64,000 nt of DNA from contig NC_088327.1 of the NCBI RefSeq assembly GCF_036884655.1, positions 11,108,501 to 11,172,500 on the forward strand, given 5' to 3'. The translations under genes were made by a program, and so were the position numbers. A model generated the notes under the pieces. It was not told the origin of the DNA, did no database searches, and was given only the letters and a program-made list of their open reading frames with translations. Positions 11,691 to 28,400 of the stretch are shown here, piece after piece (within the stretch, counting starts at the first letter, position 1; every line of letters begins with the position of its first letter). This stretch comes from Musa acuminata AAA Group. Lineage: Eukaryota; Streptophyta; Magnoliopsida; Zingiberales; Musaceae.

Positions 11691-13230
11691 AATATATATA
11701 ATTAGCCTTATATAAATTAATAAGCCAAAAGTATGCATAATATATTAGAATAGATAATGTTGTTGCACTTGCTTAGGATGGCATGGCAAAAAGAGGCCGA
11801 CGATCTAAAACGAGGCGCAAATGAAAGCAAAGATGATAAGATTCAACGAAATTATCTCCCTCGGTCCTTCCACGGTACATTTGCGGGTCCCACTCGAACC
11901 TAAATCAAGAAGTTTGAAGGATGCAACCAATCTCAATTTGCAAATGGCGACTCTAATGGCACGTGGGAAAAATGCGAAGATCGAGGAGTGAGATGATATG
12001 ACGTGACATGAAACAGGCAGCCAATCAATCGGGATGACTTGAGGTGCCCAAAACTTTGGTCATTGTTTAGTTCCTTTAGCCACCTCTTCTCTTGGAATAA
12101 GCGTCACGTTAACGATGTTGACGTACCAAAATTTGCTTACATTAATTCATTTTAGTATTTATCCTTCTATATATATATATATATAATACTCTTTATAAAA
12201 CCCATTAGGATGGTAATAATTTTAAAGGTATTTTTATTTTTTTTTAATATTATAACTTTGTTTTAGTTCAAAATAAAATACATTGTTAATTATTTAACTA
12301 ATTTTATATATTACATTAAAATTTACAAGAATATATAATTAAAAATTGAATAATAATGAGGTCGGAGTTAATATATATCGAATCTAACCTTAATTCAATC
12401 CAAAAACTTAGCACAATCTATATCACTCAATTCTTTCGATTATTAACGATGTTTCGAGCTGTGCGAGGAAACATCTTCTAAAACTCCTTAATGTTGGAAA
12501 TACTGGATTAATGGCATCGCTTGATTTTTCTCATTTCATTTCAGGATATTTCCTTGATGCTGCTCATGATGACTTTGTGTGGTTCGAGCGACCAAACGCA
12601 GGAGGATGACACAACCGATGCACACCGGTGCGGTCGAGGAAAGAGGTTGACGAGACATCTCCGTAGAATTCCAGTACCAAACCCCCGGAAGAGTTCACGC
12701 GGCGAAGGCGCATAAGCCACACGACTCAGAGCCCTGTTCTGATCGCCGATCGAGAGCTGTTCCAGGTCGCCGTCTTCCTCACCGAAGCAACTCTCGGTGA
12801 CAGGGACATGACGCAGGGATGGAAGAGATGTCGTTCAAGGCGCTTTCTCTAACATACTAACCGGTGAAAGATCGCATCTGAACGTCGAATCGGAGTGTTC
12901 TTCGGAGAAGTTTTGGTGATTAGACTTGGCGATGCGTCGTGCTCATCTTTTTGACCGACTTCTCTCCGAATGCTTTGGCATGTTAAGATCAAGACGTGCG
13001 TTGACGATCAACACAACGGGGTGAGCTTTGCTTTCAGAAGTAGAATTCCTCGTCATTGCCTACATGATCCAGCGGGAGAGGAAGATGACAGAAAGGCCTA
13101 ACTTATCAAGAAGAAAATGCCACTCTTACTCAATTAAAAATCAGCACAGTGATAATTGAAGCAAAACAACATATATTATCTCCACTCCAACATTCAAGTT
13201 TGGAAACATAATAGAAAAACCTGTCTTCAT
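11691..13230. other. AT-rich to mixed intergenic region
   Basis: A short (TA)n tract lies near 12170-12185. From about 12.5 to 13.1 kb base composition becomes more GC-rich, with a 64-codon plus-strand frame at 12521-12715 that I do not recognise. The composition shift may mark a decayed gene or transposon fragment. The last part lies downstream of the isomerase gene. Confidence 0.35.
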
Positions 13231-13376
13231 AGTTTAATATTTGGAGGCACACCTTCCTGAGTTCATATTTTTCCATGACATAACTTCTACATCAGAAGAA
13301 GAAGTTCAATATTTGGAGGCACACCTTCTTAAGTTCATATTTTTCCAATGACATAACTTCCAACATCAGAAGAAGG
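13231..13376. repeat. 72 bp tandem duplication downstream of the isomerase gene
   Basis: Two near-identical copies (13231-13302 and 13303-13376) share the words ATATTTGGAGGCACACCTTC and CATCAGAAGAAG, with a few substitutions and a one-base indel. Confidence 0.8.
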
Positions 13377-13663
13377 AACAAGGTACATTATAATATGAAT
13401 ATTATTGCAATTAACCGTTCCACCACATACTTCAGCAACACTTTTTACTTTTTCTAGGTAAACTATAAATATCTCAAACAACCAAATCTGCAGATTCCAA
13501 ACTAAAAATCAATTTATCGGTTGTTCTGCTATACATCAAGGGAACATTTCTTTTATTCTTCCGGCACACTCCATGATACATGTGAACTAAGATTGATCAC
13601 ATAATTGTGACGATCGTGGACGTCTCAATATTTAACCTTGTATTGTTGAAATTAAAGTATGCG

Positions 13664-15861
13664 CTAACCAAAGACCCGGTTGTTTACTCCAGCTCGATAC
13701 AGATGAATCGGTGCATCAGCACTAGCAATCAACCTAATCTCATTTTGAGCTGGCACAAAAAATGCATCCCCCTGAATGACCTTTCTTTCCTCGGCTGGAG
13801 AACTTATCTGCATTGTGCCCTCCCCGGCCACGATAACAAATATAGAGGGCCCTGGAATGGCAGAGAACACAACAGACTCTTTTGGTGGCAATAGGCAACG
13901 ATCGACTTCAAACTCATCAAACGGAGGTGTATATCGTGAAACATAAGAATATATGGGGACCCCTCGAAGAATTTCAGGAAAGCCCTGCACAAGTTGTAAA
14001 AAAACGCTACGCTAGTTTACTAAACAGGTAAATGAGTTGAATGGTCTAAACAAACAAAAAAATATGTGGTTAAATTAATATTTACAGAAGAGCAAGCTCC
14101 TCATCCACGTGCAATCTATAAACATTGAGACTCTACAGAGTAGATAGTCATAGCCCATGGGTGGCATAATCGATCATTCCCACATCATAACATACGACCA
14201 TCAACCAATCACAAAATTAAAAACCATAAACAGCTAAAATCCCTGGAAAATGAATTTAATAAGCACCAAAAACTAAGCTATGATGTTACATGATACTTAC
14301 CTCAAGAAGCACGGCAAATAATAGACAGGTGCAAATGAAAAGGTACAAGAACAACTAGAATAGCGAAATGATAGACAAGGGAATAATGGTACAACATCAA
14401 AACCTACATAACGATATTGCATAACCCAATTTCCAACAACTTATGCATATGTTTAAGATATGCTTGTGTTCATCACACTTTGTCATCTTATTGCACCTAA
14501 AAAATATATAAATGTTTCAATCTCCACTAGAAATTGATCATTTCCTCTTGGTCACCTCAATAGAATATAAAATCAGAGAATTGTGCACCGATGAGGCTAC
14601 TACATAGAGTATGGAAACTAACGTAATCTTCATCTTTCAACACAAATATTCATAGAGAATCCATGCAAGACTAAGAAGAGGGTTAGGATGTGCTAACACA
14701 ATATTTAAAACACCAACACCTAAAACATCCTTTATGTGTAAAAAGCATGTTAATGATTCTTGAGTTGATTCAAGTTGGTCTATCCAAAAAGAAGCATAAT
14801 AGTCAACCTAATTTCTGTAATTTGTATAAACAATTTTGCTATAAATAATAGCAGATTTCACATCTCCTTAGCTACCAACCATTAGTAAATGGAAAGAAAT
14901 ACTATTATAGTCCTTAAGATTGGTAAAAATTCTTGTTAATGATGACCAAATATAAGTGCAGTATATGAGCTTAAGATTATATACAATGATATCCAACAAC
15001 AACCATGGTACCGTTTTGTTTGACATATATAGAAAAGGTCTATCTAATGTTATGTTACCTGAAAAAATTCACAGCACCAGAAAACTCCCAATTATTCTTC
15101 AGACACATTCACCAAAGCATTGGCAACACAAGACAATTATTAGAGACATCACAAAAATAGATCACTAATCAATATGCTATAGGTTACTAACATGTCATGT
15201 GTCATTAATGGTTTCCTAAGCAATAAAATAAGAGCATATTTTAGAAAGAAAATTCTGAATTAAAATTAACAGACCTGTTTGTATGTTAGCATTGAACAAA
15301 GAGTTGGCACGTCTATGTACTTAGCTGTCAGTCCAGCTCGCACAACATTGTCTGAAGCAGCCATACATTCAATACAATCGCCCGAAATATAAGCATGAGG
15401 TTCATTTGAGCCAATATACAGTGCTTCGCCTGGGCTGAGCTTCACATAATTAAATAAGAAGGCCGCTATGACCCCAACATCAGCTTGATACTGCTTCTCC
15501 AGTAGTAATACTAGCTGTTCTTTCTCCGTTAATGTCCTAATCTGATTGAAGGGATAAAAATAATTCACAATTGTACAGTCAAAAAACAGCCAAAGCTGGG
15601 AACAGAGAAGTTCCAATATAATTTATCTCAGCACTAACGTAGCTAGCTGCCAGTATCTTCAAAAAAGCTAATTGTTTCATCAGGGGAGATAATAATTGAT
15701 GAGATATCTACCATCTTAAGCGAAAAAGATCATTTAGAGTGAACATTAGAAAACAGTGCTCCCCATCCTGAAAGTTCAATATATTACAACATGTTATAAT
15801 AATAGAATATATATATATATATATGTGTATATATATATATGTGTGTATATATATATATATG

Positions 15862-15956
<95 letters not shown>

Positions 15957-18900
15957 CCACCTGCAGTTATCTTTGCATTACATACTTCAATAGTATTAAA
16001 ATCACTTCTGGTACTAAGGTATAATCATCCATATTATATTTAATGGCAAAGTGAGCACTTAGTTAAATCATGACAAAAAACGAAATATGTGTGACCTTAA
16101 AATGTTTCATAAAATGAAGAGTTTAGCATAGAAAAGGTTCTCAGATTAGTGATCCTATATCAGGTGAGTAGAACGTCAGCATCTGTAATATAAAAAAAAT
16201 TAACCAATCATCCAAGTATTAAAGCTTCTCACAAGTTATTGTCAAGTGACTGAATTAAGCTTCAAGGTGTTTCAGATAATACTTTCTAGCATTAGCAGAA
16301 TTCTATACGCTTTCAAAGATCTTGAAGCAAGCTCAAGCATCAAGATGCACTTGACTGCTTGTCATCTTCCAACATCCTTAGCTACCGCCCATAACACATT
16401 CTCCCTATTATTTTGCGTGCTAGGTCCATATCCTTTTTCACCCCCACATTTCATTGTCTCAATCCAAACATTTATCCATGACCTTGACCAAATCCTCCTT
16501 GAAACATTGCCTTTACCCTGACACAAGCTGCCTTAAGTAACTTGTCATTCTTAGACTATCCTAAGATAACTCAAACCAATCACTACAACTCATCCTAAAT
16601 GTTGCAGTACCTTCATTTACTCTTGTAATTGGAATTTTAAGACACCACTTACCCTCTACACAGAGGAGGCAAAGAAACTTCAAGAACTGACTAAAGAATG
16701 TAGCTAATTGTGTTCAGATCAATGTAAACCACCTAATCTACATTAATTGCTCACCATGTTTGACCTGATAACAATTGTCTAAATATGTAAAGTGGCAAGC
16801 TCATGAAGATCATTATTATCAAATAAACTATCATGTGAACATCACCATTTACATCATAACATATGCCAACCTACTGTAATGCATGTCTCTTACTAGTTAC
16901 AACAACAACTAGTAGAGTTCTGTTCATAAGTATCGAGATATTCAAAATTAGAAATTATGCCCCCATAATTGCCGGAAGAAACAAAAACTATCAGAAGATG
17001 AATAAAAAGGTCTGCCTAGCAAATGTGACAAAGGGTTTACAGGAAGAAGCTTTGAGGAATAGAAAGGACTAGCTTGCTTGACAGGTTAACCTACAGTTGT
17101 TGAAACAGTCTAAATCATAAATAAACAAAGTACCCTTGACAGCTATATATCTTTGGATCTGAGAGACATGGTCAATATATTTTAAACAACATTCCCAAAT
17201 GAAAAACACTCTGCGCTCCACATCTTGGTACTGGTCTACTGAAGGCAAAGGCAAGATATAAAGGAAATAGTTAGGGACAGCAAACTACTTTTTGCCTATT
17301 GGATGACTTACACTCTTTCCACCTATAGTTTGTGTTGGAACTCTAGTCTAGATGATTCTAGATTCAGCAATGGTGCTTCAGAGGTCTACTTCAAATGCTT
17401 TCTGGCCAGTCCTATATTTAAGAAAAAGACATAAAAGAACAGAACATATAATCAATTTTTAAAGGAGAAAAACAACTGGCGTAACTCACTATGACAGTTC
17501 ATATCATAGAAACTTGTAATTATCAGAACAGGATTAGTAATAAAGGCCTAAATGTCAAAATATGACAGGAAAATCACAACATCAAGTCAAAATATTAACT
17601 CTTAAGAATGGAGCAAACCAAACATAAGAATTTGATACAGTATGCCAACTGAATCCACATAGCATGATCCCATTTCCCCAATCCAATACCAACAATCCAA
17701 AATCTTTCAGTTCTGTCGCATAAAGATACAAGGCCTCAATGTATTGGTTTTTAAACAAGAAAGAAATAGTAATTAGCAACAGCGTCAAAATATGAACTTT
17801 ATTACAAACATTATAACCATACAAGAAGGCCAAGACTTGCTTCCTTCACCTTCAAACAAGAATTTTCCTCACAGAAATATATAACAGACCAACTCAAATA
17901 CATGGTTCTTTTATAATAACAGAAAATGAAAAGTGTAGCTTGCAATCAAGTCGAGCCTTTTATAATAACAGAAAATGAAAAGTGTTCTTCTTTCCATCTA
18001 GAATTATCAGATTAGCTTGCAATCAGCAATAACCAGAGTGAATCATGCTATAAGTACAGAATTATGAAGGCAGACATAAAGTTTGCTTAATAACAGATAA
18101 TTCTGTTTACCTTACTTTCAACATCTAAACGATCTTTTAGTTTAGGAACCAGTTCCAAAACAGCCTCTTTACTTGCTGACATAAGCTTAGTGAAGATTGA
18201 TCGCAGAAGAGCTTTTGCATCCAAATATCCATCTAGATCTTTGCTGCCAATAATTTTGCTTGCCTCCTCATTACCAATCAGCTCTGTAATTTCTGGTACA
18301 CCAACAAGGACATCCTTGAGCTCCTGCAGGTTTACAAGATACCATGGACATAACTGTCTGCCCAATGTTTCTTATGATATCTGTATTAAAGATTGGAAAC
18401 TGATATATCATAGATGAAAGTTACTATTTAGAAGATGGGAGAGAAAAAAAGCCTTCACAAACTTCTTCAATAAAATACACATCAGATACTTCTTCCAGAA
18501 GAGGAGGAAAACATGTGAAGATTTGCAACCATGAAATATGGGCAGGTCAGCATATAGCAAGATTGATGATAGGACATGGATAAAAAGAATATCATAATAC
18601 ATCATTTGAAAAGACTACATGGGTTAACATGTTTCACGTGTATTTAAACAGGGTACTCAGACAAGAGTGGCATTAAAAGCATGAAATGTTGATTAAGGAA
18701 AGGCATAAACAAAAAGTCATCAAAGATTAGAGGGGTAGCAAATGTGAAGTCTAGGAAGGTCTTTGTGATTAAAATCTGGGAAACAAGGAAGCTCATATGC
18801 CATGAATAATATCTAGCTACCAGATAAAAGCATGAGAGGCTTGAAACTTGAGTAAAAAAAGCAGTAACGAAGGTCAATAAAGTACTCAGAATTGATTTTG

Positions 18901-19507
18901 TAATAAGAATCAACATATGCAAAAGTATGTCCTAATAAGATAACATCTAAGAGCAAAGTGGCAAAGATATCCTGGATGAACTTTTTTAAGCATGCCTAGG
19001 TAAGATAAGCTAAGAACACATAAAACAGAATGCTGTATGAACAATTTAAATAGCATCAGGCAAGAGTCTGAAACTCTGTTGATTCCAACAGTGGCATCAG
19101 GAGTACAAATGACTGCACTTAAGCAATGAGAAGGAAGTAAAATTCACATGTCCATCTAGTTGTTCAGCCCAATAAGCCAAAAGGTAGCATAAAGTTATGA
19201 ATCTGGATGACAGTCCTTCTTACATTCTGAATCCAAGATGTCTTGTTAAACCAGTAAGTTTTATAACACTAATCATAAAACAAATTCAGTGTGGATCATG
19301 AAGGTAATTAGAAACCATCAAATTTGGGATCTTGAGGAAGCCAATGTTATAACTTTCTATCCCTTTTCTGTTCAAATCAAATAAGAAAAAAGGCACACAA
19401 AAAACAGCCTAACATGTGAAGTACCATGGTAGACTAAATATAAGCTGTCAGCATAGATGACACATTTCATATAAATTTTTTTCATGTGTTTAATCATTAA
19501 CAATGAG

Positions 19508-19538
<31 letters not shown>

Positions 19539-20388
19539 GGTGTCTCTGGAGGAAAGTAATCATCACACTACAACAAGATTTTTCAAAAAGGCGATTATGA
19601 CAGGTTAAGACGAATTGATCAGAAAACAACCAATAAATCCTGAAGTAAGACAAGAAAACTTCATTATGCACCTCGATGTTGACAAAACCACACAGCGCCC
19701 TGAACTCGGTTAAAGCAATCGCCATCTCTGGTTTATGGTTAGGATCCTTATAAACACTCGGCCGCATCTTATGAAGCATCCTTGCCAACTCCTTATCGGG
19801 GTGCGCCTGTATCGACAACGCTTTGGCTACCGACAAGACCTATTACCGATCGAATGAGAACAAAAAGAAATAGTAATTTAATGGCGAAGAACTTCAAACA
19901 GCCTATTTCAACACCAAAAGACAAAAAGACACGAATCTTAACAATAGAAAACTGCGAAAGAACATCAGGATCAATGAATAAACAGTATCAAACCCGACTC
20001 AAAGAATCGCAGTCGTATTGAGGAGAAAAAGAAAGAGCGGATAGAGTAAAGAAGCAACCTTGAACAAAAAAGGAAGGTTTTTCCCCCACTTCTGCACGAC
20101 CTTCACACCCAGCGCGCCAGGGTTCTCCCCAATCCACTTCTTGAGCGTGACCACCCCGGGCGCCAAACACTCTGCCTCCGCCACCGCCGCCTCTGGTGAC
20201 GCCACCACAAAGGACGGCCCCGATTCGTGCGTTCCCATCCAGAACTCGGCGTAGGGCCGGCCCAACTCAATCTCCGACCCGGAGTTGCCTTCGAACAGCC
20301 GCGCGACCGTCGATTCCTCCCCGAATCTACCCCAATCGTAGTTCTGGACCGAGCACCGCAACCGCAGAGGCCTCGGCGGCGCCTCCAT
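13664..20388 (-). CDS. Mannose-6-phosphate isomerase, type I (PMI)
   Basis: Five exons on the minus strand: 20059-20388, 19672-19839, 18111-18323, 15275-15541, 13664-13984, all phase 0, 432 aa in total. The enzyme interconverts mannose-6-phosphate and fructose-6-phosphate in the cytosol. In plants it supplies the GDP-mannose route to ascorbate, cell-wall mannan and N-glycans. The start ([12 protein letters not shown]) is followed by SVQNYDWG. Family zinc ligands are present: Gln121 and His123 in IQAHPDK, Glu148 in HKPEM and His286 in [20 protein letters not shown] and [10 protein letters not shown] are typical. The last exon forms the C-terminal cupin half ([25 protein letters not shown]). 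Length fits the family (about 430-440). An in-frame Met 30 codons upstream (20478) is less likely. Introns are long and repeat-rich: intron 3 is 2.6 kb with a (TA)n tract, intron 2 holds a 21-base homopolymer. No defect seen. Confidence 0.95.
15807..15957. repeat. Long (TA)n microsatellite in PMI intron 3
   Basis: About 150 bp of nearly pure TA with a few GTGT interruptions, within the intron between exons 3 and 4 of the isomerase. Apparent reading frames of alternating Tyr-Ile here are artefacts. Confidence 0.95.
19513..19533. repeat. Homopolymer of 21 C (G on the gene strand) in PMI intron 2
   Basis: Twenty-one consecutive C on the plus strand, within the intron between exons 2 and 3. Length is probably unstable in sequencing and in vivo. 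Confidence 0.9.
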
Positions 20389-20635
20389 GGCCTCCCCTAC
20401 CTGATCAGGAGCCCGAAAACTTAAGCAAAGGCAAAGCCGTAGGCCGATGCGAGGGCGAGGAAGGTTGCGGTCCGCCATTGACGAGCGCCGGCCTCGAGGA
20501 TTTTAAAGCCGAGAGGGAAACCGGGGAGGATCGGGAGCCGTGATGGGCCCGGGTGGGACAACAGGGACCGTGAGGCGAAGCGAGGCGCGGCGAGGCGGCT
20601 CCGCTCCCCTGACGCCAGCCGCGTCGATCCTTTCC

Positions 20636-20642
20636 CTTTATA
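20636..20642 (-). promoter_or_regulatory. Putative TATA box of the isomerase gene
   Basis: The minus strand reads TATAAAG about 250 bp upstream of the ATG at 20388, within a GC-rich region. If used, the 5' UTR would be about 215 nt and would include the in-frame upstream Met at 20478. Confidence 0.4.
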
Positions 20643-20655
20643 ATAACAACGGGCC

Positions 20656-20681
20656 CGAGCCGAGCCGAGCCGAGCCGAGCC
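20656..20681. repeat. (CGAGC)5 pentanucleotide repeat in the isomerase promoter
   Basis: Five units of CGAGC just upstream of the putative TATA box of the isomerase gene. Confidence 0.85.
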
Positions 20682-21915
20682 GGTGTGTCGAGTCGGAAGC
20701 CGCGGCGGCCCCAAACGCGACGTAACGGGACGAGTGCGACGGTGACTCGGTATGGGGCACCCGTTTTAGACACTCGTATGACTTCGGGTGGGCGCCTCAA
20801 TAGCAGTCCACCCGTGACATTTGAAGAAATCACGAAATAACCGGATACGGTCGCTCGCCATTAATATGCTGTCCGTTGGATCGAAAACGAGAGGTTGGTG
20901 ATGGGGCCCGGGTAGTTATGGCGCGCGGTGAAGGTGGCGTTGATCGACGGCCGAGATGAGACGGTATTTATGATAAGGATGAACATGAGCTGTCACCTCA
21001 AACGCCGTGTTTGATGGTTCGGACTTTGGACGGTGGATACACATTGGATCTCGTTCCACCTCCACCCGCATTAACTTGCACGTATCGTAAAATAGACGGC
21101 ACGGGAAATACAGGAATTTATTTTCTTTTCATAAATCAGACAAACTTATTAGTGTTATTTCACAGAAAAACATTGATTAGATATTTGCAATTCCAAAGGA
21201 ACAACTTGCAGAGACTCGGATTGGTGTAGAGAGCGAGTTGGCGTTCCATTGTGGAACTACTCGGCTTCTCCCACGTTAAACCCGTTGAATCATGTCGAAT
21301 GATCCAAAGAACAAATCCTTTCTTTTGATCTGTCAAACACTACAACTAAAGCACACCGAGATGCGTGTGTGTGAGCATCTGCTCCTCGCACGAGGAAATC
21401 GAGATAGGATAGAAGGATTGATTGTGGAGCGGTTCTTTTGATTTGTTTGATAGAGAGAGCATTACGTTTTGCCTCATCTTTGTAGGATTCTGTGGGCAAA
21501 GCATGGCATAGTCGTGCACAAAAGAAGAATTACTTGGAAGCTTGTGGGTTCCCAAAGTTCCATTTAGATCTCTGAAATTTCACGAAAAAGATGAAGAACA
21601 TATGGACGAGTCGGTGGGCGAAGCGAGAAACGAATGGCGTATTCGACGCCCTTAAACGTCGGCCAATCGTGACCTGAATCGCCGGGCGGACCCACTTGCG
21701 AATGAAACGAATTGGGCAGGAAGCAATGTGGCCAATGACACCTCTACACGCAAAGCGGCAGTCACTGCTGTATCTCATCTTCGGTACTTAATTAATTTCT
21801 GACGGCAATCGATGTGTTACGTTAATAACATCACCACCCAATTAACTAAACACCATAAATCTAATCGATAGCAATGGCAGACGCAGCAATCTTCAGAAGC
21901 TATTGGAACAGAACT

Positions 21916-21918
<3 letters not shown>

Positions 21919-21946
<28 letters not shown>
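21919..21946. repeat. (GA)n microsatellite
   Basis: About 14 AG units, intergenic. Confidence 0.9.
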
Positions 21947-22495
21947 TCTGAAGCACCCCATGATGGATCCAAGGCTCTGCTACTTTAATGCAGAAGAAGC
22001 CTGGTCTGTATCAAGCACGTTTAAGTTCTGCGTCACGGACAAACCAAGCATATGCCACCCTATCCGAAGTACGTACTCGTTTGCAGCATCATGCACCGTT
22101 GTCTTCATGGTGAACTGTGTACGCCTGGTAGCATCAGCATATCGAGGAGGAGAAAAACACGTCTCGGAACTCGCAGTAGATCCAGTTGGCCTTGTCATTG
22201 GCTTGGGAATCTATTCTGGAGCTGAGTAAATCAGGCAAGTGGTGTGGGACCCATGCATTATTATTGCCTCGAAGCAGGGAATCAATGCCATGCAGGGGTG
22301 GGTGTCGGTGCATGGGATTCTACATTGAAAACGACCCCATGGAAGCGATTAGTAGTGCATTTGTTCCATGAGTTCCACGGTATACTTCGTCATCATACCG
22401 CGTCATGCTGGGTTAAATCTTCACTATGCCATCTAACGTGGATTGAATTATGATAGATGAACTCTTGAATGTACTAATACGTCCAGGTGCTCAAG

Positions 22496-22501
<6 letters not shown>

Positions 22502-22541
<40 letters not shown>
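22502..22541. repeat. (GA)n microsatellite next to the kinase stop codon
   Basis: About 20 units ending 6 bp from the kinase stop codon (22548), so on the gene strand a (CT)n tract begins the 3' UTR. Confidence 0.9.
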
Positions 22542-22544
<3 letters not shown>

Positions 22545-22547
22545 ATT

Positions 22548-25468
<2,921 letters not shown>

Positions 25469-28400
25469 CGAAGAGGATCCTGCAGGATATTTTGGCTCGG
25501 GTCAGCTGCAGACAGGATGCAGGCAAATGGCGTCGAGGATGGATATATGGAGGAGACCATCCGATTACTTTCTGCAATTCGTCTTATGGTTGACGCAGGA
25601 AATTTCGGGTCGTATACGTGCCGGTTTCGTCCTCACGTACTGTGTGACGGGTTCACTTCCAACAACTTCTTCGAACTGCACCTTCACCCAAACCAATCAA
25701 AATGATGAAGCTGTGTCAGTACATATAACAATCACGTATATTTCGAATAAAGACCAATCTTAGGATTATGTTATTATAGATATTTTGTTATCCTACATCA
25801 AATATTGTTCTTACATCTTAGCCCGTACCCATTAATCGCTCAAAATCAACTAAATTGTGTCTATCAGACGGGATCGATGGCTGCCAAGTTTAAGCTGATG
25901 ACGACTAAGCCATACGCGTTAAGACTATTTTGCATGTTTGACTTCCCCCATTTTGAATGGGTAGACTCATAAATACTGTGCGAATAAGATCTCGAATGGG
26001 ACTTGGTGACCAACTCGCTTATTCTTTGTCATGTGAAAGTCTAATGAGACAATCACATGTGATTCGATGAAGAACCTACCTATTCCAACGATCAGACCTA
26101 ATGATTCGGACTCCAATTCTTGAGTCAAGCATTTGATTGATGGTCCATTACGGTATCCATCAAACGGTGTGTACCTTGCTAACTATGTTCAACGGAGTCC
26201 CTTTCGACGACGTGAGCTCATTGTTTGGCGAAGGAAAACAATATCAAGATAGTTACCTCCACAGAACTGAAGTTGTCGATTCCACCAAATCCTTGGGTTG
26301 GTATCGTTGCCCACACAACAGATGGGACTGATGCGATTGACATGGAGAAATCAAATGAGAGGATTTCGACCTAACACCATCATAGATGTATAGACATGTC
26401 ACCCGTTTTGTGCTGTAAACATGATACGGAAGCCTGATCACATCCGATGTTGAATTCTGCGGATGAACAAACCGGTAGCTTCATCCTTTTCCTGTTTCAG
26501 ATAGAGAGAGAAATCAACTTTGGATTAAGTGAGGCATAAACATGAACTAAGAACTCAATTAGTCAGGAAGCAACTGAGGCCAAGGGTGAAGAAATCAAAC
26601 ACCGCTACTACTTGGTAAAGGAAAGAAGGATACGACTTTAAGCCATGCAAGAGATGAAGAAGACACTGACGACAGAACAATTCTGCTCTGCAGTGAAACA
26701 TGAATCTGTCAACTCTTCAATCTCACCCTTTCTGTGAATAAATTTTGATGTTCAACATTCCCATCTTTTCCTTCAGCAGGTGTATGTTGATCCTCTCTAA
26801 ACACAAACCTGTAGATTTTGAATCATTTTAGCATTTACTGAATGGTAGAAAATTCGTGATCTGTAACTGGAACAGCAGCAGCATCTACAAGAACCATAAA
26901 AGAATCAAGACGGCGATTCAAATCATCAGTTGGTATCACTGCAGACAAAAAGGCAATGTACAGAGCTGGTAAGAAGAATGTTCTAAATTCTTGTATGGCA
27001 CCAAACATTCTACAAAATGTTCAGAAGTGGCAAGCCTATTGTCTCGCTAACACATTACTAGAAAGAACAGACTTCACCTGTTTTTGGGGCAAACTGTTGA
27101 CTGGGGTGGAGGATCTGTGCCAGAAATAGAGAAATTTGGCTTTTGCGACAACCGATACTTTCTCATTGATCACTTCTAATGAAAGTCCTTTATCAAAAAC
27201 TTAACAACATGAATTAATGTATTTTGGTCATAACAAATTAGTTCCAAGACAAGCGATGAAGAAAGAATGGCATAGAAAGCAGAAAGTGGTAAATACCAAA
27301 CATCTGTTATACTAAAAAAACTTGCTCCTTAGTGGTTTAAGAAGAATGTTCTAAATTAAGGTTTGGGTTTAACGTGGCTCTTCAATGTCTTAAAGCTACA
27401 AAGCAACTCATGTAACAAGCAAAACAGGATAGGTAGCTTATTCCTTCCGAATTACAAAATATACCTGAAGCATGAAACCAGATGGTGAACTTTGATGCAC
27501 AGGAAGCAAGAATGAAAAACTACAAATGGAACTTTAAGACATGCTATGAAAACTTTCTCATAACATCCACCAAACACTCGATATCAGTGTGACCCTCACC
27601 TTAAACATAATGATGCAGAAATGTGCCACGTGAGAAAACTAAGAATGAAAGTTCTCAAAAAAGGAAGTCATACTAATCATTATCCAATAAGATAGAACCA
27701 ATAGTCACATTGGATGTCACTCAGCAACAAAGACAAAACATTCAGGTCCTAAACTCGGTAATTGTAATTTCCTTTTAAAAAACAATCAGAGAAAACTTGG
27801 CACTCGTCTAGATGCTTCTTATCACCATGAAGAAACAGTTCAATGATGCTCCAAGGCAGTTGAGAAGTTATTCAAATTAGTTGGAACTGGAAATATATAT
27901 CTAGGTGTTGCACGGTAATTTCTTGAATTAAATTGAGAAGCATAAGCATAACATGAGCTCAGAATCAGGGCAATGATATATGTGTCAGAACTCAGAACAT
28001 TTCAATTCTGAATCATCACCAATGGCTTCTACAAATTGCATAACTTGTCCATAGATCAAAAACCACCTCAGAGGCAATGTACAATAGACCCCTCAAGTGC
28101 TGAGTACATCATACCTCTGACACTGACCCAAAATCAGATAATAACAAATAACTAATATTTTGTCGATCAATCTTCCAAATAAATTACTTACCATGTATGT
28201 TCATGAAAAAGTACACCATAGCATCCTAAGCAATTTCACTTTACAAGGCATCATCAAGTTTACATTTTGTGTTTGAACCCCAAGTTTATGGGAGAGCTGA
28301 TTTTTGGGTGTGAGCCCTTTCCAAGAGGCCCTTCAAAAAAAGATGAGTTTATTTTTTCCTTAAAAAAAAGGTCTGGGGATTTGATAAGAAGTCACTAGTA

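Larger units (their letters stand above)
20700..22547. other. Intergenic region between isomerase promoter and kinase 3' end
   Basis: No recognised coding sequence. It holds the distal isomerase promoter, two (GA)n tracts (21919-21946 and 22502-22541) and the 3' flank of the kinase gene. Confidence 0.5.

Noticed and set aside
15708..16043. Open frames on both strands encoding long Tyr-Ile runs
   Set aside because: They are translations of a (TA)n microsatellite inside a PMI intron.
20405..20833. 142- and 97-codon minus-strand frames upstream of the isomerase
   Set aside because: Low-complexity GC-rich promoter/leader sequence with a pentanucleotide repeat; no motif, and they overlap the presumed TATA region.
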